Both the position numbers and the translations under genes were made by a program. A stretch of 64,000 nucleotides of DNA from Streptomyces spongiicola. Its GTDB lineage: Bacteria; Actinomycetota; Actinomycetes; Streptomycetales; Streptomycetaceae. The stretch spans positions 2,614,501-2,678,500 of the forward strand of contig NZ_CP029254.1 of NCBI RefSeq assembly GCF_003122365.1. Reading direction: 5' to 3'. This document shows positions 41,848 through 50,401 of this stretch, one piece after another. The stretch's first letter is position 1, and every line of letters starts with the position of its first letter. The notes beneath the pieces were generated by a model. That model was not told the DNA's origin, did no database searches, and saw only the letters and a program-made list of their open reading frames with translations.

Positions 41848-41886
41848 ACCTCCTTCTCCGCCTCACGGGACGGACCTTAAAGGACG
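41848..41886 (-). promoter_or_regulatory. PyrR-binding RNA element overlapping the pyrR ribosome binding site
   Basis: In the pyrR leader a lower stem (CCTTTAA with GAGAAGG), an upper stem (TCCG with CGGA) and a loop containing CCGTGAGG match the known PyrR-binding loop (consensus AGUCCnGnGAGGCU near AAGG). The 3' side runs straight into AGGAGG, the pyrR Shine-Dalgarno site. PyrR-UMP binding would hide the ribosome site, as described for mycobacterial PyrR. The leader has no terminator hairpin, which argues against Bacillus-style attenuation. Confidence 0.75.
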
Positions 41887-41969
41887 TCGGATCTTGCGCC
41901 GTCCACCGTACCAGGACCGGCGGGAGCCTCCGTACCGCCCCTGGCGGGAGGGCGTACGGACCATTCGGC

Positions 41970-41999
41970 TTGACGCACCCAAGTAACGCTGCGTAACCT
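41970..41999 (+). promoter_or_regulatory. bldD promoter with BldD operator
   Basis: TTGACG (41970-41975) and TAACCT (41994-41999) form a -35/-10 pair with an 18-base spacer. GTAACGCTGCGTAAC at 41983-41997 matches the published BldD box (nTnACnC[A/T]GnGTnAn) at every fixed position. The box covers the spacer and -10, so BldD would repress its own promoter, as known for S. coelicolor. Confidence 0.85.
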
Positions 42000-42058
42000 T
42001 CACAGTGAGTGACCAACCTCGCGGCCGAGCCGCACGTGATCAGCGTCCGGGGAGCTAT

Positions 42059-42559
42059 ATGTCCAGCGAATACGCAAAACAGCTCGGGGCCAAGCTCCGC
42101 GCCATCCGTACCCAGCAGGGGCTCTCGCTCCACGGGGTGGAGGAGAAGTCCCAGGGCCGCTGGAAGGCCGTCGTCGTCGGGTCGTACGAGCGCGGAGACC
42201 GCGCCGTGACCGTGCAGCGCCTCGCCGAGCTGGCGGACTTCTACGGTGTACCGGTGCAGGAACTCCTTCCCGGCACCACGCCGGGCGGTGCCGCCGAGCC
42301 GCCGCCGAAGCTCGTGCTCGACCTCGAGCGCCTCGCCCATGTCCCCGCCGAGAAGGCCGGGCCGCTGCAGCGCTACGCGGCGACCATCCAGAGCCAGCGC
42401 GGCGACTACAACGGCAAGGTGCTCTCGATCCGGCAGGACGATCTGCGCACCCTCGCCGTGATCTACGACCAGTCGCCGTCGGTGCTGACCGAGCAGCTGA
42501 TCAGCTGGGGCGTACTGGACGCGGACGCGCGCCGGGCCGTCGCCCACGAAGAGGGCTGA
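42059..42559 (+). CDS. bldD: Developmental master regulator BldD
   Basis: A 166-residue c-di-GMP-dependent repressor of sporulation genes. The N-terminal Xre-type HTH (about 8-68: GAKLRAIRTQQGLSLHGVEE) binds DNA; the C-terminal domain has the c-di-GMP signature RGD (114-116) and RQDD (125-128) in RGDYNGKVLSIRQDD. Sequence is almost unchanged from S. coelicolor BldD. The ATG at 42059 gives the known length; an upstream in-frame GTG at 42005 lies within the 5' leader. GGGGAG precedes the ATG. It is divergent from pyrR. Confidence 0.98.
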   Translation: MSSEYAKQLGAKLRAIRTQQGLSLHGVEEKSQGRWKAVVVGSYERGDRAVTVQRLAELADFYGVPVQELLPGTTPGGAAEPPPKLVLDLERLAHVPAEKAGPLQRYAATIQSQRGDYNGKVLSIRQDDLRTLAVIYDQSPSVLTEQLISWGVLDADARRAVAHEEG

Positions 42560-42585
42560 GCCGACACCACCAGCAGAAACGTTGC

Positions 42586-42624
42586 CGCCGGGCCGTGGGA
42601 GGGGCTGCCTCCGACGGCCCGGCG
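42586..42624 (+). terminator. bldD terminator hairpin
   Basis: An 11-bp perfect outer stem (42586-42596 with 42614-42624) continues, after one mismatch, into a 5-bp inner stem with a 5-base loop, 27 bases after the bldD stop. Confidence 0.75.
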
Positions 42625-42855
42625 CCGCGCTGCCACCTGCCCGCCGCCGGCGCTTCCGCCATCCCCTCACGGCCGGGCCGGCCGCCGCCTGGCTCCCGGG
42701 GCCTTCCGCGCCGGGCTCGTCCCGAACCGCCGCGTCCGCGCGGCGGCCCCCTCCTCGGTGTCTTCCCCCGGGGGTGGGTGCGCACGAGGCGCCGTGCCCG
42801 GACGCGCGGACCCGGTCTCCACGGCGGCTGCGCCCGCGCGTCCGGCCACGGCGAA

Positions 42856-42887
42856 GGCCCGCAGCACCGGGGCGGGTACTGCGGGCC
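42856..42887 (-). terminator. nusB terminator hairpin
   Basis: A 9-bp perfect stem (42856-42864 with 42879-42887) lies 45 bases beyond the nusB stop. The rest of the 42625-42931 gap shows no gene. Confidence 0.65.
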
Positions 42888-42931
42888 CACCGGGCTCACG
42901 CCCGGCTCAGGCTCGGCCTATGCGGCTCGGC

Positions 42932-43360
42932 CTACGCGTCGCGCAGGGTCGGCTTGAGGTCCTTGAAACGTCCCAGCAGGCCGTTCACGAAGGACGGCGA
43001 GTCGTCGGTGGAGAACTCCTTGGCGAGTCGCACCGCCTCGTCGATCACCACGGCGTCCGGGGTGCCGTCCACCCAGACGAGTTCGTAGGCGGCGAGCCGC
43101 ACGATGTTGCGGTCCACCACGGGCATCCGGTCGAGCGTCCAGCCGACCGCGTGGGTGCCGATCAGTGCGTCGATCCGGTCCGAGTGCTCCGCGTAGCCCT
43201 CGACCAGCTCCATCGTGTACTCGCTGACCGGCGGCTGGCGGTCGTCGGACCGCGAGTGCCGGATCCAGTCCGCGAGGACCTCCTGCACGGACGCCCCGCG
43301 CTGGTCGGCCTCGAAGAGGATCTGGAAAGCGCGCTTGCGGGCCTTGTTGCGGGCGGCCAC
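42932..43360 (-). CDS. nusB: Transcription antitermination factor NusB
   Basis: A 142-residue all-helical RNA-binding protein that, with NusE (S10), assembles on boxA of rRNA leader RNA. Family stretches: RNKARKRAFQILFEADQRG at the N-terminus, IDALIGTHAVGWTLDRMPVVDRNIVRLAAYEL (read around 75-105) and VDGTPDAVVIDEAVRLAKEFSTD. GTG start at 43360, 2 bases after the efp stop, so the two are translationally coupled. Confidence 0.96.
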   Translation of the reverse strand: MAARNKARKRAFQILFEADQRGASVQEVLADWIRHSRSDDRQPPVSEYTMELVEGYAEHSDRIDALIGTHAVGWTLDRMPVVDRNIVRLAAYELVWVDGTPDAVVIDEAVRLAKEFSTDDSPSFVNGLLGRFKDLKPTLRDA

Positions 43361-43362
43361 GG

Positions 43363-43929
43363 TTAGCTGTTCACCCGGCCGAGGTAGTCGCCGGAACGGG
43401 TGTCGACCTTGATCTTCTCACCCGTGGTGATGAAGAGCGGGACCTGGATGGTGTAGCCGGTCTCCAGGGTGGCGGGCTTGTTGCCGCCCGTGGAGCGGTC
43501 GCCCTGCACACCCGGCTCCGTCTCCTGGATGACGAGCTCGACGGCCGCCGGAAGCTCGACGTAGAGCACCTCGCCCTCGTGCTGGGCGACGGTGGCGGTG
43601 AAGCCCTCGACGAGGAAGTTCGCGGCGTCGCCGACCGCGTTGCGGCCGACGTGCAGCTGGTCGTACGTCTGCATGTCCATGAAGACGAAGTACTCGCCGT
43701 CCATGTACGAGAACTGCATGTCGCGGCGGTCGACGGTGGCCGTCTCGACCTTCACGCCGGCGTTGAAGGTCTTGTCGACGATCTTGCCGGAGAGCACGTT
43801 CTTGAGCTTGGTGCGCACGAAGGCCGGGCCCTTGCCGGGCTTGACGTGCTGGAACTCGACGACGGACCAGAGCTGGTCGTTGTCGAGCTTGAGCACCATG
43901 CCGTTCTTGAGGTCGTTCGTGGTGGCCAC
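43363..43929 (-). CDS. efp: Translation elongation factor P
   Basis: A 188-residue factor that relieves ribosome stalling at polyproline stretches. Three beta-barrel domains are visible; the tip loop is [10 protein letters not shown] (31-40), the palindromic PGKGP type that works without lysine modification in actinobacteria (established for Corynebacterium). The C-terminal signature is [23 protein letters not shown] start at 43929 with AGGAG 11 bases upstream. Useful here because many window proteins (GH6, deaminase-SUKH4) have long Pro runs. Confidence 0.97.
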   Translation of the reverse strand: MATTNDLKNGMVLKLDNDQLWSVVEFQHVKPGKGPAFVRTKLKNVLSGKIVDKTFNAGVKVETATVDRRDMQFSYMDGEYFVFMDMQTYDQLHVGRNAVGDAANFLVEGFTATVAQHEGEVLYVELPAAVELVIQETEPGVQGDRSTGGNKPATLETGYTIQVPLFITTGEKIKVDTRSGDYLGRVNS

Positions 43930-44000
43930 GGTTGCGGAATCTCCTGGACTGACGCTGGTGGACGACCGGGGAGAAGCGAAGGTGCGCGCTGCGAGCGGAG

Positions 44001-45116
44001 CTAGAGCGCGAGCAGCTCCTTGGTCGTGATGGTGAGTAGCTCGGGTCCGCCGTCCGCCTCCTGGCGCACGACGAGCGTGTCATCGATCCGGACCCCGCCC
44101 CGGCCCGGGAGGTGGACCCCCGGTTCGACGGTGACCGGCACACAAGCGTCCAGTTTACCCATGGCGGCAGGTGCCAGCTGCGGGTCCTCGTCGATTTCCA
44201 GTCCCACACCGTGACCGGTGAGCGGCGCGAGTCCCTCGCCGTACCCCGCCGAGTCGAGGGGGTGACGGGCCGCGCGGTCCACGTCCCGGTACCCGGCGCC
44301 GGGCAGCAGGGCCTCGCGGCCGGCCCGCTGAGCGGCGAAGACGAGGTCGTACAGCTCGATCTGCCAGTCGGCGGGAGTGGTGCCGATGACGAAGGTGCGG
44401 CCGATCTCGCAGCGGTAGCCCCGGTAGTTGGCGCCGAGGCAGACGGAGAGGAAGTCCCCTTCCTCGACGCGCCGGTCCGAGGGCCGGTGGCGGCGGCGCC
44501 CGGAATTCGGGCCGGTGGCCACGGAGGTGGGGAAGGCCGGGCCGTCGGCACCGTGGTCGACGAGCCGGCGTTCCAGCTCGAGGGCGAGATGGCGCTCGGT
44601 GCGGCCGACGAGGATGGACTCCAGCAGTTCGCCGAGGGCCTGGTCGGTGATCTCGGCCGCGATCCGCAGGCAGGCGATCTCGTCCTCGTCCTTCACCATC
44701 CGCTGCTGCTCGACGGCGCCGTCCAGATCGCTCAGCCGCAGGCCGGGGGCGACGGTGCGCAGCGCGCGGTGGCGGGCGACGGTGAGGTGGTTCTCCTCGA
44801 CGGCGAGCGCTTCGGCGCCGGATCCCGCCGCGCTCTCCGCGGCGGCGACGGCGGGGTCGTCACCGTGGACCGGCATGACGGTGAGCCGCAGCTGCTCGTC
44901 GAGACGCCCGTCGACGGGGTCACCGGTGGGCGCGGTGGGGCACAGCAGTTCGTCGGCGGAGTCACCCGCCGGGCCCAGGAGCAGTACGGCACCCGGTGGG
45001 GCGCCGCCCGCGAGGTATCGGACGTTGGCAGGCCGGGAGATCAGGGCCGCGGCGCTCCCGGCCGCGACACAACGGTCGCGCAGCCGGCTGCGGCGGACGG
45101 CGAACACCTCGGACAT
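44001..45116 (-). CDS. M24 (Xaa-Pro aminopeptidase-type) family protein with altered metal ligands
   Basis: A 371-residue protein with the creatinase N-terminal domain (about 1-130) and an M24 pita-bread C-terminal domain (about 140-360). In active M24 enzymes five residues (Asp, Asp, His, Glu, Glu) bind two metals. Here the first Asp region reads [19 protein letters not shown] (Asp to Cys, second Asp to Glu), the [11 protein letters not shown] block keeps the metal His but has Asp for the usual second His, and the last Glu is Asp in [10 protein letters not shown]. Activity may be altered or lost. It precedes efp on the same strand. Confidence 0.85.
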   Translation of the reverse strand: MSEVFAVRRSRLRDRCVAAGSAAALISRPANVRYLAGGAPPGAVLLLGPAGDSADELLCPTAPTGDPVDGRLDEQLRLTVMPVHGDDPAVAAAESAAGSGAEALAVEENHLTVARHRALRTVAPGLRLSDLDGAVEQQRMVKDEDEIACLRIAAEITDQALGELLESILVGRTERHLALELERRLVDHGADGPAFPTSVATGPNSGRRRHRPSDRRVEEGDFLSVCLGANYRGYRCEIGRTFVIGTTPADWQIELYDLVFAAQRAGREALLPGAGYRDVDRAARHPLDSAGYGEGLAPLTGHGVGLEIDEDPQLAPAAMGKLDACVPVTVEPGVHLPGRGGVRIDDTLVVRQEADGGPELLTITTKELLAL

Positions 45117-45254
45117 GGGACGAGCCTAAGAGGGCGGAGCCGATCCGGCCGGTTGAGAGCGTCCGTGCGGGGGGCCTTCCGGGGTGCGCCACCCCGGGGG
45201 AAGCCGCCTCGGCCCGCTCCGTGTGCTCCGCGCCCCGGGGCGCCGCCGGGCCGC

Positions 45255-45560
45255 CGGGGCCGGTGCACCCACGATCTCGACGCCACCGTCCGCTTCTGCA
45301 CCGAAGCGCTCGGCTTCCGGTTCGACGCGAGTGGAGCGCGCCTCGGGCAGGAGTCCACCGCTGCGTCTTCCTGGACACGGGCGACGAACGGGTGCTCGAA
45401 CTCTTCGACGCGGGTTCCACCCCGCCCGGCCGGTTCGGGCCGGCCCTTCGACACGCCTCCCCTCCCGACCGACGAGGAGCGGGCCCGCGCCGCCGCCCTC
45501 GTGCACTTCGCCCTCCGCACGGAAGACCCGGACACCCTCTGCCGGGGCCGCGGGGGCCGC
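45255..45560 (+). pseudogene. Decayed VOC (glyoxalase/bleomycin-resistance) superfamily gene
   Basis: Pieces of one VOC protein appear in alternating frames: DLDATVRFCTEALGFRFDAS (from about 45270), then VFLDTGDERVLELFDAGS in another frame (about 45364-45420), then ERARAAALVHFALRTEDPDT back in the first (about 45478-45537). At least two frameshifts and probable deletions break it; no intact product is possible. It stops where the fragment on the other strand begins. Confidence 0.75.
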
Positions 45561-45683
45561 CGGCGCGGACGCGGGCGGCTGCGGCGGCGGAGTCGCCGGG
45601 GCGGCCCCCACGGCAGTGGCGGGGACCGTGACCAGCGCGCCCGCCACCAGACCGATGACGGCCGGAACATGCTGACGAGGCAT
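45540..45683 (-). pseudogene. 5' fragment of a secreted-protein gene
   Basis: The ATG at 45683 with GAGGAG upstream opens a textbook signal peptide (PAVIGLVAGALVTVPATAVGA) followed by a Pro/Ala stretch. The frame then enters the antisense of the VOC remnant, so the mature domain is missing. The identity of the parent gene is unknown. Confidence 0.6.
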
Positions 45684-46285
45684 CAGGGGCTCCTCACTGC
45701 TAAGGCGGTACGGCCGGCGCCATGGGCGAAGCCCTGGCGAGCCAAGCCGAACACGTCCCGCTCCCGCCGTCGCCCCGGCCTGGTCCGTCCGGACGAGCCG
45801 TGCCCCGTACGGACCACGACGCCGGCCCCACGGGGGTCCCGCCGATCCGGCCCGCTCGCCGCCGCACCCCGAAGGCCGTTCCCGAGAGCAGTTCTGACGG
45901 CACGTCGCTCCGACGGCATATCGCTCCGACGGTCCGGAGGGCGTCTCCGGAGGGCCTCTCCGGAGGGGCCTCTCCGGGCTCACCTCGAGGGGCGCATCCC
46001 GGCCGCGGGGCCACCACGCCCCGCGCCCCGCGCCCCGGAGCGCGGCCCCGGGCCCGCACACAGCACCGCGACGGCACGGCGCCGGCACCGCTCCGGCACG
46101 GCTCCGGCACGGCCATCAGGACGTCGCGGCGACATCAGGACGCCACGACACCACGACGCACCCGTACGCCGCCCGGTGAGGGCCGCCGACGCCACCGCCG
46201 ACGCCACCGCCCGCGAGGCCCCGCTCCCGGAAGGCCCGGCGGCGCCGCGGCCGCGGCCCCCGCGGGGCTCCCCGCACGAGCCGCG
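45684..46285. other. Repeat-rich gap upstream of the mfd stop
   Basis: No gene recognised. Tandem-like CTCCGGAGGGC units (about 45930-45975), GCTCCGGCACGG units (about 46085-46112) and CATCAGGACG pairs (46114-46142) dominate. Together with the two fragments it forms an almost 1.2-kb stretch of decayed DNA between the M24 gene and mfd. Confidence 0.7.
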
Positions 46286-49200
46286 CTACGACCCGAGGAC
46301 CGACGTCAGCAACTCGCCCGTCCACGCCAGCAGTTCACGCCCGACCACCGGCTTGCCGCCGATCCTCCCCGCCGTCGGCCGGGGCACCAGTACCTGCTGC
46401 ACCGCCGGCTTGATCACCGTCCGCGGGTACAGCCGCTTCAGCCGCAGCTCCTGCGACTCGCGCAGCTCCACCGGCGCGAAGCGGATGTTCGGGCCCTGGA
46501 GGACGATCTCGCCGACCCCGCAGGCGCGGGCGAGCATCCGCAGCCCGGCGACCAGGAGCAGGTTCTCCACCGGCTCTGGCAGCTTGCCGTAGCGGTCGAC
46601 GAGTTCCTCGCGCACCGCCTTGACGTCCTCCTCCGAGTTCGCGGCGGCGATGGCCCGGTACGCCTGGAGGCGCAGCCGCTCGCCCGGCGCGTAGTCGTGC
46701 GGGACGTGCGCGTCGACCGGCAGTTCGATCTTGACCTCCAGCGGCGGCTCCTCCTCCGCGCCGCCCTCCAGCGAGGCCCGGTAGTCGGCGACCGCCTCGC
46801 CCACCATGCGGACGTACAGGTCGAAGCCGACGCCCGCGATATGGCCGGACTGCTCGCCGCCGAGGAGGTTGCCGGCGCCGCGGATCTCCAGGTCCTTCAT
46901 CGCCACGTACATGCCCGCGCCCATCTCGGTGTGCTGGGCGATCGTCGCCAGCCGCTCGTGCGCGGTCTCGGTCAGCGGCTTCTCCGGCGGGTACAGGAAG
47001 TACGCGTAGCCGCGCTCCCGGCCGCGGCCGACCCGGCCGCGCAGCTGGTGCAGCTGGGACAGGCCGAAGTTGTCGCCGCGCTCGACGATGAGGGTGTTGG
47101 CGTTGGAGATGTCGATGCCGGACTCGACGATCGTCGTGGAGACGAGCACGTCGAACTTCTTCTCCCAGAAGTCGACGACGACCTGCTCCAGCGCGCTCTC
47201 GCCCATCTGGCCGTGAGCGGTCGCGATCCGCGCCTCCGGAACGATCTCCCGCAGCCGCGCCGCCGCCCGGTCGATCGACTCGACCCGGTTGTGGATGTAG
47301 AACACCTGTCCCTCGCGGAGCAGTTCACGGCGGACGGCCGCACCGATCTGCTTCTCCTCGTAGGGGCCGACGAAGGTCAGCACCGGATGGCGCTCCTCCG
47401 GCGGGGTGGTGATCGTCGACATCTCGCGGATGCCGGTGACCGCCATCTCCAGCGTCCGGGGGATCGGCGTCGCGGACATCGTCAGCACGTCGACGTTGGC
47501 GCGGAGCTTCTTCAGCTGCTCCTTGTGCTCGACGCCGAACCGCTGCTCCTCGTCCACGATGACCAGGCCCAGGTCCTTGAACCTGGTCTCGGACGAGAAC
47601 AGCCGGTGCGTGCCGATGACGATGTCGACGGAGCCGTCCCGCAGCCCCTCCAGGGTCGCCTTCGCCTCGGCGTCGGACTGGAAGCGGGACAGGGCCCGGG
47701 TGACGACCGGGAACTGGGAGTACCGCTCGGAGAACGTCCCGAAGTGCTGCTGCACCAGCAGCGTCGTCGGGACGAGCACCGCCACCTGCTTGCCGTCCTG
47801 GACGGCCTTGAAGGCGGCCCGTACCGCGATCTCCGTCTTGCCGTAGCCGACGTCACCGCAGATCAGCCGGTCCATCGGAACCGACTTCTCCATGTCCTCC
47901 TTGACCTCGGCGATGGTGGTCAGCTGGTCGGGTGTCTCGGCGTAGGGGAAGGCGTCCTCCAGCTCCCGCTGCCAGGGCGTGTCCGGGCCGAAGGTGTGTC
48001 CGGGCGCCGCCATCCGGGCGCTGTAGAGCTTGATCAGGTCGGCGGCGATCTCCTTGACCGCCTTCTTCGCGCGCGCCTTCGTCTTCGTCCAGTCCGCCCC
48101 GCCGAGCCGGTGCAGCGTGGGCGCCTCGCCGCCGACGTACTTGGTGACCTGCTCCAGCTGGTCGGTGGGGATGTAGAGGCGGTCACCGGGCTGGCCGCGC
48201 TTGGCGGGGGCGTACTCGACGAGCAGGTACTCGCGGGTGGCGCCCTGGACGGTGCGTTGCACCATCTCCAGATAGCGGCCGACGCCGTGCTGCTCGTGGA
48301 CGATGTAGTCGCCCGCCTCCAGGGTGAGCGGGTCGACCTGCTTGCGGCGGCGCGTCGGCATCCGCGCGCCGTCCCTGCCCGCGGCCTTCTGACCGGACAG
48401 GTCGGTCTCCGTCAGCACCGCGAGCTTCAGACCCCGGTCGACCAGCCCGTGGTCGATCGAGCCGCAGGCGACATGGACGACGGACGGGGAGATCTCGCCG
48501 AGGTCCGCGTCCAGGCGGGCCGCGATGCCCTCGCCGCCGAGCACCTCGACGGTGCGGGACGCCGTGCCGTGGCCCTCGGTCACGAACACCGTGCGCCAGC
48601 CGTCGGCGAGCCACCCCTTGGTGTCGGCGAGAGCACGGGCGGTGTCCCCCCGGTACGCCTCCGGGGCGTGCATCCCGAGCGTCAGGGTGTCGCCGGTCAG
48701 CTCCTCGTCCGCCGCGAACGGCGACACGGACCACCACATCATGCCCAGCTCGCGCGCCCGGTCCCGCACGTCGGCGATCCCCCGCAGGGAGGCCGCGCCG
48801 AGGTCGATCGGCGCCTGCCCGCCGCCGGCCGAAGCGGCCCACGACGCGTGCAGGAACTCCTGCGAGGTGGCCACCAGGTCGGCGGCCCGGGTACGGACCC
48901 GCTCGGGGTCGCACACCACGGCCATCGAGCCAGCCGGCATGACGTCGAGCAGCAGCTCCATGTCGTCCACCAGGACGGGGGCGAGGGACTCCATGCCCTC
49001 GACGGCGATCCCCTCGGCGATCCTCCCCAGCAGTTCGCCCAGCTCGGGATGCTCCTCGGCGAGGGCCGCGGCCCGCTGACGCACCTCGTCGGTGAGCAGC
49101 AGCTCACGGCACGGCGGCGCCCACAGCCCGTGCTCGGCGACCTCCAGCGAACGCTGGTCGGCGACCTTGAAGTAGCGGATCTCCTCGACCTCGTCGCCCC

Positions 49201-49816
49201 AGAACTCGACCCGGAGGGGATGCTCCTCGGTCGGCGGGAAGACGTCGAGGATGCCGCCGCGCACGGCGAACTCGCCGCGCTTCTCGACCAGCTCCACCCG
49301 CGAGTAGGCCGCGGCCGCGAGCCCTGCGACGACGTCCTCCAGATCGGCGGTCCGCCCGGTGCGCAGGGCCACCGGCTCCAGGTCCCCGAGGCCCTTGACC
49401 TGGGGCTGGAGCACCGAGCGTACGGGGGCGACGACGACCCGGACCGGCCCGGCGGCCGGGTCGTCCGCGCTGGGGTGCGCGAGCCGGCGCAGCACCGCGA
49501 GCCGCCGGCCGACGGTGTCGGAGCGGGGGGACAGCCGCTCGTGCGGCAGGGTCTCCCAGGAGGGGTAGTCGACGACCGTGTCCGGGTCGAGCAGCGACCG
49601 CAGCGCGGCGGCCAGGTCCTCGGCCTCGCGGCCGGTCGCGGTCACGGCCAGCACGGGCCGGTGGGCCTCGCGGGCCAGGCCCGCCACGACGAAGGGCCGG
49701 GCGGCCGGCGGTCCGACCAGATCGACATGCGGCCGGTGACCGTCGCCCGCGGCTTTCACCGCTTCGACGAGGGCGGGGTCCTTGACGACGGCGTCGAGCA
49801 GACCGTGCAGGCTCAT
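46286..49816 (-). CDS. mfd: Transcription-repair coupling factor
   Basis: A 1176-residue ATP-dependent translocase that removes stalled RNA polymerase and recruits UvrA. Domains in order: UvrB-like N-terminal part (about 1-350), CarD-like RNA polymerase interaction domain (about 480-580: GDYIVHEQHGVGRYLEM), RecG-like helicase (about 610-960) with Walker A ICGDVGYGKTEIA and Walker B VIVDEEQRFGV, and the C-terminal TRCF domain (about 1000-1150) with LLGGEQSGHIAGVGFD before it. ATG at 49816. Length is standard. No operon partner adjoins it. Confidence 0.98.
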   Translation of the reverse strand: MSLHGLLDAVVKDPALVEAVKAAGDGHRPHVDLVGPPAARPFVVAGLAREAHRPVLAVTATGREAEDLAAALRSLLDPDTVVDYPSWETLPHERLSPRSDTVGRRLAVLRRLAHPSADDPAAGPVRVVVAPVRSVLQPQVKGLGDLEPVALRTGRTADLEDVVAGLAAAAYSRVELVEKRGEFAVRGGILDVFPPTEEHPLRVEFWGDEVEEIRYFKVADQRSLEVAEHGLWAPPCRELLLTDEVRQRAAALAEEHPELGELLGRIAEGIAVEGMESLAPVLVDDMELLLDVMPAGSMAVVCDPERVRTRAADLVATSQEFLHASWAASAGGGQAPIDLGAASLRGIADVRDRARELGMMWWSVSPFAADEELTGDTLTLGMHAPEAYRGDTARALADTKGWLADGWRTVFVTEGHGTASRTVEVLGGEGIAARLDADLGEISPSVVHVACGSIDHGLVDRGLKLAVLTETDLSGQKAAGRDGARMPTRRRKQVDPLTLEAGDYIVHEQHGVGRYLEMVQRTVQGATREYLLVEYAPAKRGQPGDRLYIPTDQLEQVTKYVGGEAPTLHRLGGADWTKTKARAKKAVKEIAADLIKLYSARMAAPGHTFGPDTPWQRELEDAFPYAETPDQLTTIAEVKEDMEKSVPMDRLICGDVGYGKTEIAVRAAFKAVQDGKQVAVLVPTTLLVQQHFGTFSERYSQFPVVTRALSRFQSDAEAKATLEGLRDGSVDIVIGTHRLFSSETRFKDLGLVIVDEEQRFGVEHKEQLKKLRANVDVLTMSATPIPRTLEMAVTGIREMSTITTPPEERHPVLTFVGPYEEKQIGAAVRRELLREGQVFYIHNRVESIDRAAARLREIVPEARIATAHGQMGESALEQVVVDFWEKKFDVLVSTTIVESGIDISNANTLIVERGDNFGLSQLHQLRGRVGRGRERGYAYFLYPPEKPLTETAHERLATIAQHTEMGAGMYVAMKDLEIRGAGNLLGGEQSGHIAGVGFDLYVRMVGEAVADYRASLEGGAEEEPPLEVKIELPVDAHVPHDYAPGERLRLQAYRAIAAANSEEDVKAVREELVDRYGKLPEPVENLLLVAGLRMLARACGVGEIVLQGPNIRFAPVELRESQELRLKRLYPRTVIKPAVQQVLVPRPTAGRIGGKPVVGRELLAWTGELLTSVLGS

Positions 49817-50151
49817 GAAGGGTTATCCGTCCGGGTCCGTAAGAAGGTGGGCAACGCGAGCCGCCCGGCACGTATGGGTTCCCTGTGATCCAGGGCCGGC
49901 CGGGGCTCTCCAGGGTACGCCCGCCGGAAATCCGGAGGGGCGGCTTGACCGGGGCCCGCCTCCGGTGCGGGTACGTCGCGGGATCTCGCCACCCGGCCGG
50001 CGGCGACAGAGCCGTATGCGGCCGTCGACGGGCAGACGCGGGCAGGCGGGGGGGCAGACACGGGCAGGTGAGGGCGGACGAGGGCAGGCGCGGGCAGGCG
50101 ACTGGAGGCGAGGGCAGGCGCCGGGCGACGACAGGCAGCAGGCAGTTCAGG

Positions 50152-50323
50152 CGGCTCAGACGGCTCAGACGGCTCAGGCGGCTCAGGCACCGCAGGCAGT
50201 CACCACGGCGGCGGGCCCAGACGCCGGGACGACCACCGGCAGACACGGCAGACACGGCAGACAGGGCAGACACGACAGGCAGCCGGCAGGCGGCAGCCGG
50301 CAGGCGGCAGCCGGCAGGCGGCA
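50152..50323. repeat. Tandem repeat block upstream of mfd
   Basis: CGGCTCAGA/G repeated four times (50152-50187), GGCAGACAC-type units (about 50238-50278) and the 14-bp AGCCGGCAGGCGGC three times (50281-50322). The gap from 49817 to 50339 holds the mfd upstream region and these repeats, with no gene. Confidence 0.9.
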
Positions 50324-50339
50324 GGGAGCGGTGACGGCT

Positions 50340-50376
50340 CCGGCCCGGCGAGCGGGAAGGACGCTCGCCGGGCCGG
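50340..50376. terminator. 15-bp perfect hairpin downstream of the ABC permease
   Basis: Arms 50340-50354 and 50362-50376 pair perfectly around a 7-base loop, about 25 bases beyond the ABC permease stop. It likely ends the ABC transporter transcript. Confidence 0.8.
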
Positions 50377-50401
50377 TCCCTCGTGCCGTGGACCGCCGCG
50401 G

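Noticed and set aside
45722-49888. A 1388-codon open frame on the plus strand over mfd
   Set aside because: It is an antisense shadow of mfd, with no family resemblance and repetitive composition.
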